A stretch of DNA of 64,000 bases from positions 372,001-436,000 of the forward strand of contig NZ_QJGZ01000040.1 in assembly GCF_003254585.1 (NCBI RefSeq). The letters are read 5' to 3'. Positions 27,559 through 37,006 of the stretch are shown here, piece after piece. The notes beneath the pieces were generated by a model, which saw only the letters and a list, made by a program, of their open reading frames with translations, ran no database searches and was not told the DNA's origin. The translations under genes were made by a program, and so were the position numbers. Each line of letters opens with the position of its first letter. The stretch's first letter is position 1. This DNA is from Flavobacterium sharifuzzamanii. Lineage in GTDB: Bacteria > Bacteroidota > Bacteroidia > Flavobacteriales > Flavobacteriaceae.

Positions 27559-28632
27559 ATGCATAGTAGAAGTAAATTATTGTCCCTTGCCGTTTTTTTT
27601 GTTGGATTGATGGGTTATGCGCAATCTGAAAAAGAGGTTACACCAAAAAGTTATATTGCCTATAAAGCTTCAAAAGAAATTGTTATTGACGGAGAGGGCA
27701 CAGATAAAGACTGGGAGAAAGCAACTTGGACAACGCCTTTTGTCGACATAGAAGGTGTTGAAAAGCCAAAATACAATACTCAAGTCAAAATGTTATGGGA
27801 CGATAATTACTACTATATTCTCGCTAAAATAGAAGAACCTCACGTTTGGGCAAATCTAAGACAGCGCGATACAATTATTTTTTACAATAATGATTTTGAA
27901 GTTTTTATCGATCCAGATAATGATACGCACAATTATTATGAATTAGAAATTAATGCTTTAAACACGGCTTGGGATTTATTCATTAATAAACCATACCGTG
28001 AAAAAAATACGGTTTTAAACGACTGGAATATTACAGGTTTAAAATCGGCTGTAAAAGTCGACGGAACGTTAAATAATGCTTCAGATATTGATAAAGGCTG
28101 GACATTAGAAATAGCCATTCCGTGGTCAGTTTATAAAACATCTTATTTCGACGATATTGTCCCAAAAGATAAATTTTGGAAAGTCAATTTCTCTCGAGTG
28201 AATTGGCAGCACTCAGTTGTCGATGGAAAATATGAGCGCAAAAAAGATTCAGAAGGAAAGTTTCTCCCAGAATACAATTGGGTTTGGTCGCCTATGGGAG
28301 TGATAAATATGCATGAGCCCGAAAAATGGGCTTATGTATACTTCTCATCCAAAGAAATAGGAGGACAGGATACTTTTACAATTCCACAGGAAGAAAAAGT
28401 AAAATGGGAACTGTATACCTTGTACCGTGCTCAAAAGAGATATTTCGATAAAAATAAATCTTGGGCAAAATCATTGCAAAGTATCAGTACAAAAAATATA
28501 GTTGTTGATGGAAAAGTTTTAAAACCAGTTTTAGAAAATCATTCATCAGGATTTAATATCTTGGTAAAGAGTCCTTTTTCAAACAAAACCTTAATAATTA
28601 AAGAAGATGGTAAAATTATTACGAACGAATAA
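27559..28632 (+). CDS. Secreted carbohydrate-binding family 9-like protein
   Basis: 357 residues, signal peptide (SRSKLLSLAVFFVGLMGYAQS). A CBM9-like beta-sandwich is recognisable from the DGEGTDKDWEKATWTTPFVD opening, VKMLWDDNYYYILAKIEEPHVWA, then FYNNDFEVFIDPDNDTHNYY and WTLEIAIPWSVY. Such proteins bind sugars, often at reducing ends, and frequently accompany Bacteroidota glycan loci. No catalytic motif is evident. Its last 26 nt overlap the start of the following lipoprotein gene, suggesting coupled expression of the two and perhaps a shared surface complex (inference). Confidence 0.82.
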   Translation: MHSRSKLLSLAVFFVGLMGYAQSEKEVTPKSYIAYKASKEIVIDGEGTDKDWEKATWTTPFVDIEGVEKPKYNTQVKMLWDDNYYYILAKIEEPHVWANLRQRDTIIFYNNDFEVFIDPDNDTHNYYELEINALNTAWDLFINKPYREKNTVLNDWNITGLKSAVKVDGTLNNASDIDKGWTLEIAIPWSVYKTSYFDDIVPKDKFWKVNFSRVNWQHSVVDGKYERKKDSEGKFLPEYNWVWSPMGVINMHEPEKWAYVYFSSKEIGGQDTFTIPQEEKVKWELYTLYRAQKRYFDKNKSWAKSLQSISTKNIVVDGKVLKPVLENHSSGFNILVKSPFSNKTLIIKEDGKIITNE

Positions 28633-29725
28633 GTTGCAAAAACTATCAAAAGTTTTAGTAGTAGCGCTTTCGCTGAGTTTATTCTCTTGCGGACAAAAAG
28701 AAAATAAAGATCAAGAAAACGGAAAATTCACTTTTGGTGTTTGGACCACTGCTGACGCTAAAAAATCGGATGCAGATTATTCGAAAGAATTCAAAAAATA
28801 CAAAGACGGTGGAATCGATGAAGTTTTAATTAACACGCAAACCGATCCGAAACTATTAGCAAGATTAGTTCCGCTTGCAAAAAAAGAAGGACTAAAAGTA
28901 CACGCTTGGATTATGGCAATGAACCGTCCGAACGATTCAGTTGCTTTACAGCACCCAGATTGGTATCAAGTAAGCAAAGAAGGAAAATCTTGTTTTGATA
29001 ACCGACCTTATGTAGATTATTACCAATGGCTTTGCCCAACTAAAGAAGCATCTAGAAACCATGTTTTAGGTTTAGTTGAAGGTTTAGCAAAAGTCGAAGG
29101 AATCGAAAGTGTGCACTTAGATTACATTCGTTTCCCTGATATTTTCTTGCCAATCAGTTTGTTGCCAAAATACAACTTAGTTCAAGATGTAGAATTACCA
29201 CAATTTGATTTCTGTTATTGTGATGCCTGCGTAAGCAAATTCGAAAAAGAACATCACAAAAATCCAAAGAAAAGCCACAATACTTCAATTGATATGGAAT
29301 GGAAAAATTTCAGATTAAATGCAGTCAAAGCTGTAGTTGACGATGCGTATAAAATTGCCCATAAACACAATAAGAAATTAACGGCTGCAGTATTTCCTTA
29401 TCCAGAAATGGCAGATCATATGGTGCGTCAGCGTTGGGACAAATGGAATATTGACGAAGTATATCCAATGATTTATCATAGTTTTTATGATGAAGAAATT
29501 GACTGGGTAGGTTACGCAACCAAACAAGGTGTAGCCGATTTGGAAGGAAAGCAGACGAAAGTTAATACAGGAATTTATATTCCAGGATTAAAATCGGATG
29601 CAGAATTGAAAGAAGCAATTTTGCTAGCTAAGAAAAATGGTGCAACAGGAGTTTCATTTTTTGACGGAAACGCCTTATCAGATAGTAATTTAAAAACAAT
29701 TGCAGCCGTAAAATCGGCCATGTAG
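28607..29725 (+). CDS. Lipoprotein with GHL10-like TIM barrel (putative glycoside hydrolase)
   Basis: 372 residues from the ATG at 28607, overlapping the previous gene by 26 nt. A TTG at 28634, directly after the upstream stop, is an alternative start. The lipobox in SLSLFSCG places it in a membrane. The barrel shows FGVWTTADAKK, DEVLINTQTD, LKVHAWIMAMN, VEGIESVHLDYIRFPD and LTAAVFPYPEMAD, resembling family-10-like glycosyl hydrolases (GHL10/YngK type). The HLDYIRFPD motif with its Asp and Arg is the strongest signature. Substrate is unknown. Coupling to the CBM9-like protein suggests that one binds what the other cleaves. Confidence 0.72.
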   Translation: MVKLLRTNKLQKLSKVLVVALSLSLFSCGQKENKDQENGKFTFGVWTTADAKKSDADYSKEFKKYKDGGIDEVLINTQTDPKLLARLVPLAKKEGLKVHAWIMAMNRPNDSVALQHPDWYQVSKEGKSCFDNRPYVDYYQWLCPTKEASRNHVLGLVEGLAKVEGIESVHLDYIRFPDIFLPISLLPKYNLVQDVELPQFDFCYCDACVSKFEKEHHKNPKKSHNTSIDMEWKNFRLNAVKAVVDDAYKIAHKHNKKLTAAVFPYPEMADHMVRQRWDKWNIDEVYPMIYHSFYDEEIDWVGYATKQGVADLEGKQTKVNTGIYIPGLKSDAELKEAILLAKKNGATGVSFFDGNALSDSNLKTIAAVKSAM

Positions 29726-29815
29726 TAGATTTTACTGGGATTAAAAAGTATTACTGATTAATTTAGCAACATCAAGAATATTTTGTTTTTGAAAGTTGAA
29801 TTTAAACCAAGAGAC

Positions 29816-30838
29816 ATGTCAAATAGAAGAGATTTTATCAAGAAAACCACTTTAGGAACTTTAGCCATAAGTTCTGTTTTAGGCGTAAGCGGATTTGCAG
29901 CCAATCATGAAAATGAGCCAGAAGTAGAATCAAAAGAAAAAAAACAGACAAAACCGATTATCATCTCGACATGGAATCACGGTTTGCCTGCGAATAAAGA
30001 ATCTTGGAAGAATTTAAAAGAAGGAAAATCAGCTTTAGATGCCATCGAAGCCGGAATGAAAATACCTGAAGCCGATCCGAATGTTCGTAGTGTGGGTTAC
30101 GGAGGATATCCAGATCGCGAAGGGAAAGTGACTCTTGACGCTTGTATTATGGATCACAACAGTAATTGCGGATCTGTTTGTTTCTTACAGGGAATAATGC
30201 ACCCAATTTCGGTTGCAAAAAGAGTTTTGCAAAATACACCCCACGTAATGTTAGCGGGACAAGGTGCTTTGCAATTTGCCTTATCTGAAGGTTTTAAAGA
30301 AGAAAATTTATTAACTCCAGAGTCTGAAAAAGACTGGAAAAAATGGCTGGAAGATTCCAAATACAAACCAGTTATTAATATAGAAAATCACGATACCATA
30401 AGCATGCTAATGTTAGACCAAGAAGGCAATCTTTCGGGCGGATGTACCACGAGCGGTGCGGCTTGGAAAATGCACGGACGCGTCGGTGACTCCCCAATAA
30501 TCGGCGCGGGTCTTTTCTTGGATAACGAAGTGGGAGCTGCCGCGGCAACTGGTTTAGGCGAAGCGGTTATTAGAACTGCCGGAAGCGCAATGGTTGTCGA
30601 ATTAATGCGTCAAGGAAAATCTCCTTACGATGCTTGTAAAGAAATCACAGAACGTATTTATAACAAACATAAAAACCATAAAGACATGGAATACCTTCAA
30701 GTTGGTTTTATTGCTTTGAATAAAAACGGAGAATACGCAGGTTACAGCTTAAGATCAGGATTTAATTACGCCGTTTCCGATGATGTAAAAGGACATAGAA
30801 TGGAAGACGCGAAGTTTAAAATGTCTTGGGATAAATAA
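29816..30838 (+). CDS. N4-(beta-N-acetylglucosaminyl)-L-asparaginase (glycosylasparaginase), Tat-exported
   Basis: About 340 residues from the ATG at 29816; the in-frame TTG at 29783 is rejected because the twin-arginine signal starts at MSNRRDFIKKTTLGTLAISS. It is an Ntn-hydrolase: the autocleavage site is HDT with Thr194 as the future N-terminal nucleophile, followed by GNLSGGCTTSG and VGDSPIIGAGLFLDNEVGAAA. It cleaves the GlcNAc-Asn bond after deglycosylation or proteolysis, giving aspartate and an amino sugar. Its presence is the best single argument that this locus handles Asn-linked glycans. The well-studied bacterial member comes from a flavobacterium-group organism, so the family is at home here. 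The downstream spacer is filled by repeats. Confidence 0.9.
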   Translation: MSNRRDFIKKTTLGTLAISSVLGVSGFAANHENEPEVESKEKKQTKPIIISTWNHGLPANKESWKNLKEGKSALDAIEAGMKIPEADPNVRSVGYGGYPDREGKVTLDACIMDHNSNCGSVCFLQGIMHPISVAKRVLQNTPHVMLAGQGALQFALSEGFKEENLLTPESEKDWKKWLEDSKYKPVINIENHDTISMLMLDQEGNLSGGCTTSGAAWKMHGRVGDSPIIGAGLFLDNEVGAAAATGLGEAVIRTAGSAMVVELMRQGKSPYDACKEITERIYNKHKNHKDMEYLQVGFIALNKNGEYAGYSLRSGFNYAVSDDVKGHRMEDAKFKMSWDK

Positions 30839-30860
30839 AACTAGGCGTAAATATTTTTAA

Positions 30861-31079
30861 ACACATAGAAACATAGAATTTGTTGTGGTTAAAGACGTTT
30901 CACTTAGAATAAATAACATAGCGAGTTTAGAACTTTGTCAAAGTTTGAAACTTTGACAAAGTTTAACGACACAGTTTTGTCATCCTGAGGAACGAAGGAT
31001 CACACAAGTTGCTCGACAAAGATTGGCGAGTTACTTTGAGGAATTCCTAGTGTGATCCTTCGTTCCTCAGGATGACAAA
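30861..31079. repeat. Composite of three intergenic repeat types
   Basis: In order: CACATAGAAACATAGA (also at 33469 and 47035); AACTTTGTCAAAGTTTG with its complement (30931-30963); and a perfect 30-bp inverted repeat with arms 30976-31005 and 31050-31079, core CATCCTGAGGAACGAAGGAT. The inner part shares GTTGCTCGACAAAGATTG with 8484-8501. It fills the 306-nt gap between the glycosylasparaginase and GH20 genes. Confidence 0.92.
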
Positions 31080-31144
31080 CTAAAACTAAAAAACTACATC
31101 TTTAAATGTTCCAACAAACACTTAGAGAAACCAAAAAACAAAGA

Positions 31145-33457
31145 ATGAAAAAAATACTATTCCTACTAATCCTAATTACTTCGGTGCTATCTGTTAAGGC
31201 ACAAAAAGTGTACACAGAAAGTGATATTCATATCATTCCGAAACCGACTCAGACTCTTATTAAAACAGGTGTTTTTGAATTTACAAAAGATACAAAGTTT
31301 GTAGTAAACGGTGATTTCCAGAAAGATGCTGCGAATGCATTGGCATCAAAATTTGAAACCGCTGCAGGATGGAAACCAGAAGTTACCACAAAAGCTCCTG
31401 CGAGTAATTATGTTTTGCTGAAAACAGATCCGAACTTAAAAAATGAGGCCTACGTTTTAGATGTAAATCCAGCTAATATTGTTATTTCTGCGAAAGGAAA
31501 TAATGGATTCTTATATGCTTTAGAAAGTGTTAGACAATTACTTCCTGAAGCGATAGAAAGTAAATTTGCGATTAGCTCTGCAAAATGGCAAATTCCAAGT
31601 TTGACCATTAATGATGAGCCTCGTTTTAAATGGAGAGGTTTAATGCTGGATTTATCACGTCATTTCTTCGATAAAAATTATGTTTTAGCCACAATCGATC
31701 GTTTAGCAGCGCATAAAATGAATGTTCTGCACATGCATTTAGTTGACGATCAAGGCTGGAGAATTGAAATTAAAAAATATCCAAAACTAACAGAGGTTGG
31801 TGCTTGGAGAGTAGATCAGGAAAATGTTTCTTGGAATGCAAGATTAACTACAAATCCTGACGAAAAAGGAACTTATGGTGGATTTTTTACGCAAGACGAA
31901 TTAAAAGAAATCGTAAAGTATGCAGCGACAAAAGGAGTTGAAGTAATTCCAGAAATCGAAATGCCAGCTCACGTAAGCAGTGCCATTGCAGCTTATCCAG
32001 AATTGGCTTGTTTCAACCAGAGAATTGGTGTTCCGTCTGGTGGAGTTTGGCCTTTGACCGATATTTATTGTGCTGGAAAAGAAACGACTTTTGAATTTTT
32101 GCAAAATGTAATTGATGAAGTAATTACCATTTTCCCTTCAAAATACATTCATATTGGTGGAGATGAAGCGACTAAAACGAATTGGGCAAAATGTCCAAAC
32201 TGCCAAAAAAGAATCAAAGACGAGCATTTAAAAAGTGTTGACGAATTACAAAGCTATTTTGTAAAACGTATGGAAAAATACATCAATTCAAAAGGTAAAA
32301 AAGTTATCGGTTGGGATGAAATTTTAGAAGGCGGTTTAGCTCCAGATGCGACAGTAATGAGCTGGAGAGGAATGAAAGGCGGAATTGAAGCAGCAGATCA
32401 AGGTCATGACGTAATTATGACACCAGAAACGCCTTGTTATTTCAACTTTTATCAAGGTCCGCAAAACGAAGAGCCTTTGGCCTTTGATGCTTATAATCCG
32501 TTAAGCGAAGTGTACAAATTTGATCCTGTAGTTTCAACTATGACACCTCAGGAAGCTGCACACGTTTTAGGCGGACAGGCTAATTTATGGGCAGAACATA
32601 TTGCGGGACCAAAAGATTCTGAATATATGATTTTTCCAAGATTAGCGGCTTTATCAGAGACTTTATGGAGTCCGAAAGAGAAGCGTAACTGGAACGATTT
32701 TACATCGAGATTGTTCTCAATGTTTAAACGTTACGATTATCAGGGATTAAATTATGCGAAAAGCGCTTATTTGGTAACCGCTTCTTCAACAGCAGATTTG
32801 GCCAATAAACAAGTGAAAGTGGAATTGAAAAATGAATTTCCAAATCCAGATATCCGTTATGTTTTAGGAAACCAAAGCATTGATCATCATGCTATAAAAT
32901 ATACAGCTCCAATTGAAATTGCAGCAACTACTGTTTTAAAAGCTTCTTTATTTCAAGACGAAAAACCAGTTGGAAAAACTTTTACAGACACGATTGTTTT
33001 TCATAAAGGATTGGCAAAAAGAGTGAAGTACTTAACGCCTTTCAACCAGAGTTATAAAGGAGATGCTAATACAATGGTAAATGCCATTCGCGGAAGTAAA
33101 AATTTCCATGACGGACAATGGCAAGCTTGGCTGGTTAACGATATGGAATTGGTAATTGATTTGGAGAAAGTAGAAAGTATAGAACAAGTTACAGTTGGGG
33201 CTTTAGAAAGTCAAGGTGCTGGAGTTAATTTCCCAATTCAAGTGAAAGTATTGATTTCTACAGACGGAGTTAAATATACGCAAGTGGGTAAAATAATGCG
33301 TCCGTATGCAGTAAATCCAGTTCCAGAATTGAAAGATTTCAAAATTAATTTCCAAAAGCAAAATGCGCGTTTTGTAAAAGTAATCGGTGGCAACTTAAAG
33401 AAAAGCCCAAAAGGAGAAAGCTCTTGGTTGTTTGTGGATGAGATTTTGGTGAATTAA
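31145..33457 (+). CDS. GH20 beta-N-acetylhexosaminidase
   Basis: About 770 residues from the ATG at 31145, which begins the signal peptide (MKKILFLLILITSVLSVKAQ). An ATG at 31106 would add a charged 13-residue leader and is less likely. The GH20 N-terminal domain (about 25-160) is followed by the barrel (about 165-510): WRGLMLDLSRHFFDKNYV, HLVDDQGWRIEIKKYP and the catalytic pair Asp340-Glu341 in HIGGDEATKTNW, then a chitobiase-C-type domain and an F5/8C-like domain (about 640-770). It removes terminal beta-GlcNAc or GalNAc, the step after galactose removal by GH35/GH2 on complex N-glycan antennae. It is flanked on both sides by repeat-filled spacers. Confidence 0.92.
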   Translation: MKKILFLLILITSVLSVKAQKVYTESDIHIIPKPTQTLIKTGVFEFTKDTKFVVNGDFQKDAANALASKFETAAGWKPEVTTKAPASNYVLLKTDPNLKNEAYVLDVNPANIVISAKGNNGFLYALESVRQLLPEAIESKFAISSAKWQIPSLTINDEPRFKWRGLMLDLSRHFFDKNYVLATIDRLAAHKMNVLHMHLVDDQGWRIEIKKYPKLTEVGAWRVDQENVSWNARLTTNPDEKGTYGGFFTQDELKEIVKYAATKGVEVIPEIEMPAHVSSAIAAYPELACFNQRIGVPSGGVWPLTDIYCAGKETTFEFLQNVIDEVITIFPSKYIHIGGDEATKTNWAKCPNCQKRIKDEHLKSVDELQSYFVKRMEKYINSKGKKVIGWDEILEGGLAPDATVMSWRGMKGGIEAADQGHDVIMTPETPCYFNFYQGPQNEEPLAFDAYNPLSEVYKFDPVVSTMTPQEAAHVLGGQANLWAEHIAGPKDSEYMIFPRLAALSETLWSPKEKRNWNDFTSRLFSMFKRYDYQGLNYAKSAYLVTASSTADLANKQVKVELKNEFPNPDIRYVLGNQSIDHHAIKYTAPIEIAATTVLKASLFQDEKPVGKTFTDTIVFHKGLAKRVKYLTPFNQSYKGDANTMVNAIRGSKNFHDGQWQAWLVNDMELVIDLEKVESIEQVTVGALESQGAGVNFPIQVKVLISTDGVKYTQVGKIMRPYAVNPVPELKDFKINFQKQNARFVKVIGGNLKKSPKGESSWLFVDEILVN

Positions 33458-33466
33458 ATATTTTTA

Positions 33467-33590
33467 AACACATAGAAACATAGATTTTTTTGGCTTTGAA
33501 AAGAGTTTAGAAAGAAACTAGTTTCTAACACATAGTTTAACGTGAAATGCTTGTGACAGCTTTGTCAAAGTTTCAAACTTTGGCAAAACT
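33467..33590. repeat. Intergenic repeats (CACATAGAAACATAG and AAACTTTG types)
   Basis: AACACATAGAAACATAGATT at 33467 pairs loosely with TTTCTAACACATAGTTT further on. AAACTAGTTTCT is also shared with 47111. AGCTTTGTCAAAGTTTC followed by an imperfect complement lies at 33559-33590. It occupies the spacer between the GH20 and GH35 genes. Confidence 0.8.
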
Positions 33591-33621
33591 CTAAAGTCAT
33601 AAATGTATAATCTGAAAAAAA

Positions 33622-35475
33622 ATGAATAAGATATTATTTAAGCTCGGAGTATTATTGATTTGTTTGATGCCGTTTTTTACTAAGGCGCAAACCAAAGGAT
33701 TTTCTATATCTAATGGAGAATTTCAAAAAGATGGGAAAATTATAAAAATACATTCGGGAGAAATGCACTATGAGCGTATTCCTAAAGAGTATTGGAGACA
33801 TCGATTGCAAATGCTTAAAGCTATGGGATTGAATACCGTGGCAACCTACGTCTTTTGGAATTATCATGAAATTGAGCCAGGTGTATGGGATTTTAAAACG
33901 GGAAATAGAGATTTAGCAGAGTTTTTACGTATTGCTAAAAGTGAAGGATTATATGTAATTCTTAGACCAGGTCCGTACGCATGTGGTGAATGGGAATTTG
34001 GAGGATATCCTTGGTGGTTGCAAAATAATAAAGATTTGGTAATTCGTAGCAATAACAAAGCTTTTTTGGAAGCTTGCAAGACGTATCTGGAAAATTTGTA
34101 TGCAGTGGTAAAAGGAAACTTTGCTAACCAGGGAGGTCCAATTATTATGGTTCAGGCCGAGAATGAATTTGGTTCTTATGTCTCTCAAAGAACCGATATT
34201 AGTGCTGATGATCATAAAGCATATAAAACTGCAATTTACAATATGCTTAAAGAAACTGGGTTTCCAGAGCCTTTTTTTACTTCTGATGGTACTTGGTTGT
34301 TTGAAGGCGGTGCTGTTGATGGCGTATTACCCACTGCAAATGGAGAATCAAATATAGAAAATTTAAAGAAGCAGGTTGATAAATACCATAAAGGGCAAGG
34401 GCCTTACATGGTAGCAGAGTTTTACTCTGGCTGGTTAGACCATTGGGCAGAACCATTTATTAAAATTGGATCTGAGGAGATTGCAAGTCAAACTAAAAAG
34501 TACCTTGATGCAGGCGTTTCTTTTAATTATTATATGGTGCACGGCGGTACTAATTTCGGATTTACCTCTGGAGCAAATTATAATGAGGAAAGTGATATTC
34601 AGCCGGATATTACAAGCTATGATTATGATGCGCCTATTAGCGAAGCAGGTTGGGCAACACCAAAATTTATGGCTATTCGTGAAGTAATGCAAAAATATTC
34701 TAAAACAAAATTAGCACCAATTCCAGAGAAAATACCAGTTGTAAAATATCCTAATCAGCCTGTCAAATCAAGTATGGATGTTTTAAGCTGGATCAAAAAA
34801 GAAAAAGCGGTTGTAAATGATCAACCTTTAACTTTTGAAAAGTTGGGACAAGGAAATGGATATGTTTTGTATCGAAAAAGATTTACTCAGCCAATTTCTT
34901 CTGGCAAATTGAAAATCGAGGGATTGAGAGACTTTGCTACCGTTTATGTAAATGGAATTAAGGTGGGTGAATTGAATAGAGTTTTCAAAAATTACGAGCT
35001 GACCCTTTCTATTCCTTTTAACGGTATTTTAGAAATTCTAGTTGAAAATATGGGACGTATTAATTACGGAGCCGAAATAGTGCATAATACGAAAGGAATT
35101 ATTTCTCCAGTATTCATTAATGAATATGAAATTAGTGGTGGTTGGGAAATGTATAAAATGCCAATGAATGAAGTGCCAGCTGTTAAAAACGAAACGATAA
35201 AACCAGGACGTCCAGTTTTATATGAAGCTACAGTAAACATAGAAAAACCAGCCGATACTTTTCTTGATATGTCTGCTTGGGGAAAAGGAATTGTATTTGT
35301 TAACGGACACAATCTTGGACGCTACTGGAAAGTAGGCCCGCAGCAAACACTTTATGTACCAGGCTGTTGGTTGAAAGCAGGTGAGAATAAGATTGTTGTA
35401 TTGGAGCAGCTTAATGAAAACACCCCAAAAGAATTAACTTTTACAGATCAGCCTATACTTGACAAACTAAACTAA
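33622..35475 (+). CDS. GH35 beta-galactosidase
   Basis: 617 residues, signal peptide (NKILFKLGVLLICLMPFFTKAQ). The barrel shows IKIHSGEMHYERIPKEYW, YVFWNYHEIEPG and RPGPYACGEWEFGGYPWWL, acid/base Glu182 in VQAENEFG and nucleophile Glu266 in MVAEFYSGWLDHW. C-terminal beta domains follow from about residue 370, ending with the GH35 hallmark SAWGKGIVFVNGHNLGRYW. It releases terminal beta-galactose in the periplasm. It is 35 nt upstream of GH29 and thus in the same transcript. With GH20 it would trim Gal-GlcNAc antennae. Confidence 0.92.
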   Translation: MNKILFKLGVLLICLMPFFTKAQTKGFSISNGEFQKDGKIIKIHSGEMHYERIPKEYWRHRLQMLKAMGLNTVATYVFWNYHEIEPGVWDFKTGNRDLAEFLRIAKSEGLYVILRPGPYACGEWEFGGYPWWLQNNKDLVIRSNNKAFLEACKTYLENLYAVVKGNFANQGGPIIMVQAENEFGSYVSQRTDISADDHKAYKTAIYNMLKETGFPEPFFTSDGTWLFEGGAVDGVLPTANGESNIENLKKQVDKYHKGQGPYMVAEFYSGWLDHWAEPFIKIGSEEIASQTKKYLDAGVSFNYYMVHGGTNFGFTSGANYNEESDIQPDITSYDYDAPISEAGWATPKFMAIREVMQKYSKTKLAPIPEKIPVVKYPNQPVKSSMDVLSWIKKEKAVVNDQPLTFEKLGQGNGYVLYRKRFTQPISSGKLKIEGLRDFATVYVNGIKVGELNRVFKNYELTLSIPFNGILEILVENMGRINYGAEIVHNTKGIISPVFINEYEISGGWEMYKMPMNEVPAVKNETIKPGRPVLYEATVNIEKPADTFLDMSAWGKGIVFVNGHNLGRYWKVGPQQTLYVPGCWLKAGENKIVVLEQLNENTPKELTFTDQPILDKLN

Positions 35476-35510
35476 AAACAAAGAATAATAAATTATAAAT
35501 TAGATTAAAG

Positions 35511-36995
35511 ATGAAAAAAGGAATATTCATAATCGCCCTTTTATTTTCAGCTCAGATATTCGCTCAGGCGATTTATGAAGATGAAAGATACGTACCAGAA
35601 ACTGATCCGTTAGTTTTAAAGAACTTAGACGAATGGCAAGGCAAAAAATTTGGTTTGCTAATGCACTGGGGAACTTACAGCCAATGGGGAATTGTAGAGT
35701 CCTGGTCTATCTGCCCTGAAGATTATGGATGGTGTGAACGTAAAAAAGGAAGCAATCCGTCTAATTATAATGATTATATTAAAGATTATGAAGGTTTAAG
35801 AAAGACTTTTAATCCTGTAAAATTTGATCCTGCAAAATGGGCAAAAGCGGCTAAATATGCTGGAATGAAATACATGGTTTTTACCACCAAACACCATGAT
35901 GGTTTCAATATGTATGATACTAAATATTCTGATTACAAGATTACTAGTAAAGATGTTCCTTTTCATACCAACCCGAAAGCAGATGTTTTAAAAGAGATTT
36001 TCAATTCTTTTAGAGGTGAAGGGATTTCAACTGGAGCTTATTTCTCTAAACCAGACTGGCATAACGAAAACTATTGGGATCCTTATTTTCCTCCATTCGA
36101 CAGAAACGTAAACTACGATCCGTCTTTATACCCAGAAAAATGGCAGAAATATGTAGATTTCACTCATAACCAAATCTTAGAAATCTTAACGAACTACGGT
36201 AAAGTTGATATCTTATGGTTAGATGGAGGATGGGTTAGAAAAAGAGACCAAGTAAACATCAAAGAAAACTACGACGAGAAATTTACTGAAAACGAATCTA
36301 AAAACGGTTTCATTAAACACAGAGTGGTAGATCAAGATCCAAAAATGGATGAATTGGTTGTAAAAGCGCGTCAAAAACAACCAGGTTTAATTGTAGTAGA
36401 TAGAGCTGTTCACGGTAAAAACCAAAACTATTTAACTCCAGAAGGACGTGTTCCTGCTAAAACTTTGCCTTATCCTTGGGAATCTTGTATTCCAGCAGGC
36501 GGTGGATGGTCTTATTCTCCAGGTGCTGAGTACATGACTGGAAGACAAGGTATTCACATGTTGATTGATATTGTAGCTAAAGGCGGAAACTTATTATTGA
36601 ACATTGCGCCAAGTCCAGAAGGAGAATGGGATAAAGGTGCTTACGATTTATTGCAAGCTTACGGTGATTGGATGAAAGTAAACAGTACAGCAATTTACAA
36701 CACAAAACCAATCGAACCTTACAAAGAAGAAAACATTTGTTTTACACAAAATAAAGCGGGTAATGTGTTCGCATTTTATTTAGCTAAAGACGGAGAAGAT
36801 AAAATTCCTGCTACAGTTACTGTAAAATCAATAAGTCCTAAAAAAGGAACAAAAATTACAATGTTAGGTTCTAAAACTTCTTTAAAATGGACAAAAGAAG
36901 GAAACGGATTTAAAGTAATTATTCCAGAAAGTTTAAGAAACAATCTTCCTGCAAAAGAAGCTTGGACTTTAAAAATTGAAGCGATCAACAGATAA
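35511..36995 (+). CDS. GH29 alpha-L-fucosidase (short form)
   Basis: 494 residues, signal peptide (KKGIFIIALLFSAQIFAQ). The catalytic domain has FGLLMHWGTYSQWG, FTTKHHDGFNMYDT, nucleophile Asp238 in DILWLDGGWV and GGNLLLNIAPSPEG, followed by a small C-terminal beta-sandwich (about 400-494). It lacks the binding modules of the GH29 at 15507. It probably cleaves alpha-fucose, for example core or antennary fucose of N-glycans. It is tightly spaced (11 nt) before the second GH92 gene. Confidence 0.9.
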   Translation: MKKGIFIIALLFSAQIFAQAIYEDERYVPETDPLVLKNLDEWQGKKFGLLMHWGTYSQWGIVESWSICPEDYGWCERKKGSNPSNYNDYIKDYEGLRKTFNPVKFDPAKWAKAAKYAGMKYMVFTTKHHDGFNMYDTKYSDYKITSKDVPFHTNPKADVLKEIFNSFRGEGISTGAYFSKPDWHNENYWDPYFPPFDRNVNYDPSLYPEKWQKYVDFTHNQILEILTNYGKVDILWLDGGWVRKRDQVNIKENYDEKFTENESKNGFIKHRVVDQDPKMDELVVKARQKQPGLIVVDRAVHGKNQNYLTPEGRVPAKTLPYPWESCIPAGGGWSYSPGAEYMTGRQGIHMLIDIVAKGGNLLLNIAPSPEGEWDKGAYDLLQAYGDWMKVNSTAIYNTKPIEPYKEENICFTQNKAGNVFAFYLAKDGEDKIPATVTVKSISPKKGTKITMLGSKTSLKWTKEGNGFKVIIPESLRNNLPAKEAWTLKIEAINR

Positions 36996-37006
36996 GAACG
37001 AAGCCT

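Noticed and set aside
29783..29815. Upstream TTG start for the glycosylasparaginase
   Set aside because: The twin-arginine signal begins at the ATG at 29816; the extra residues would bury it.
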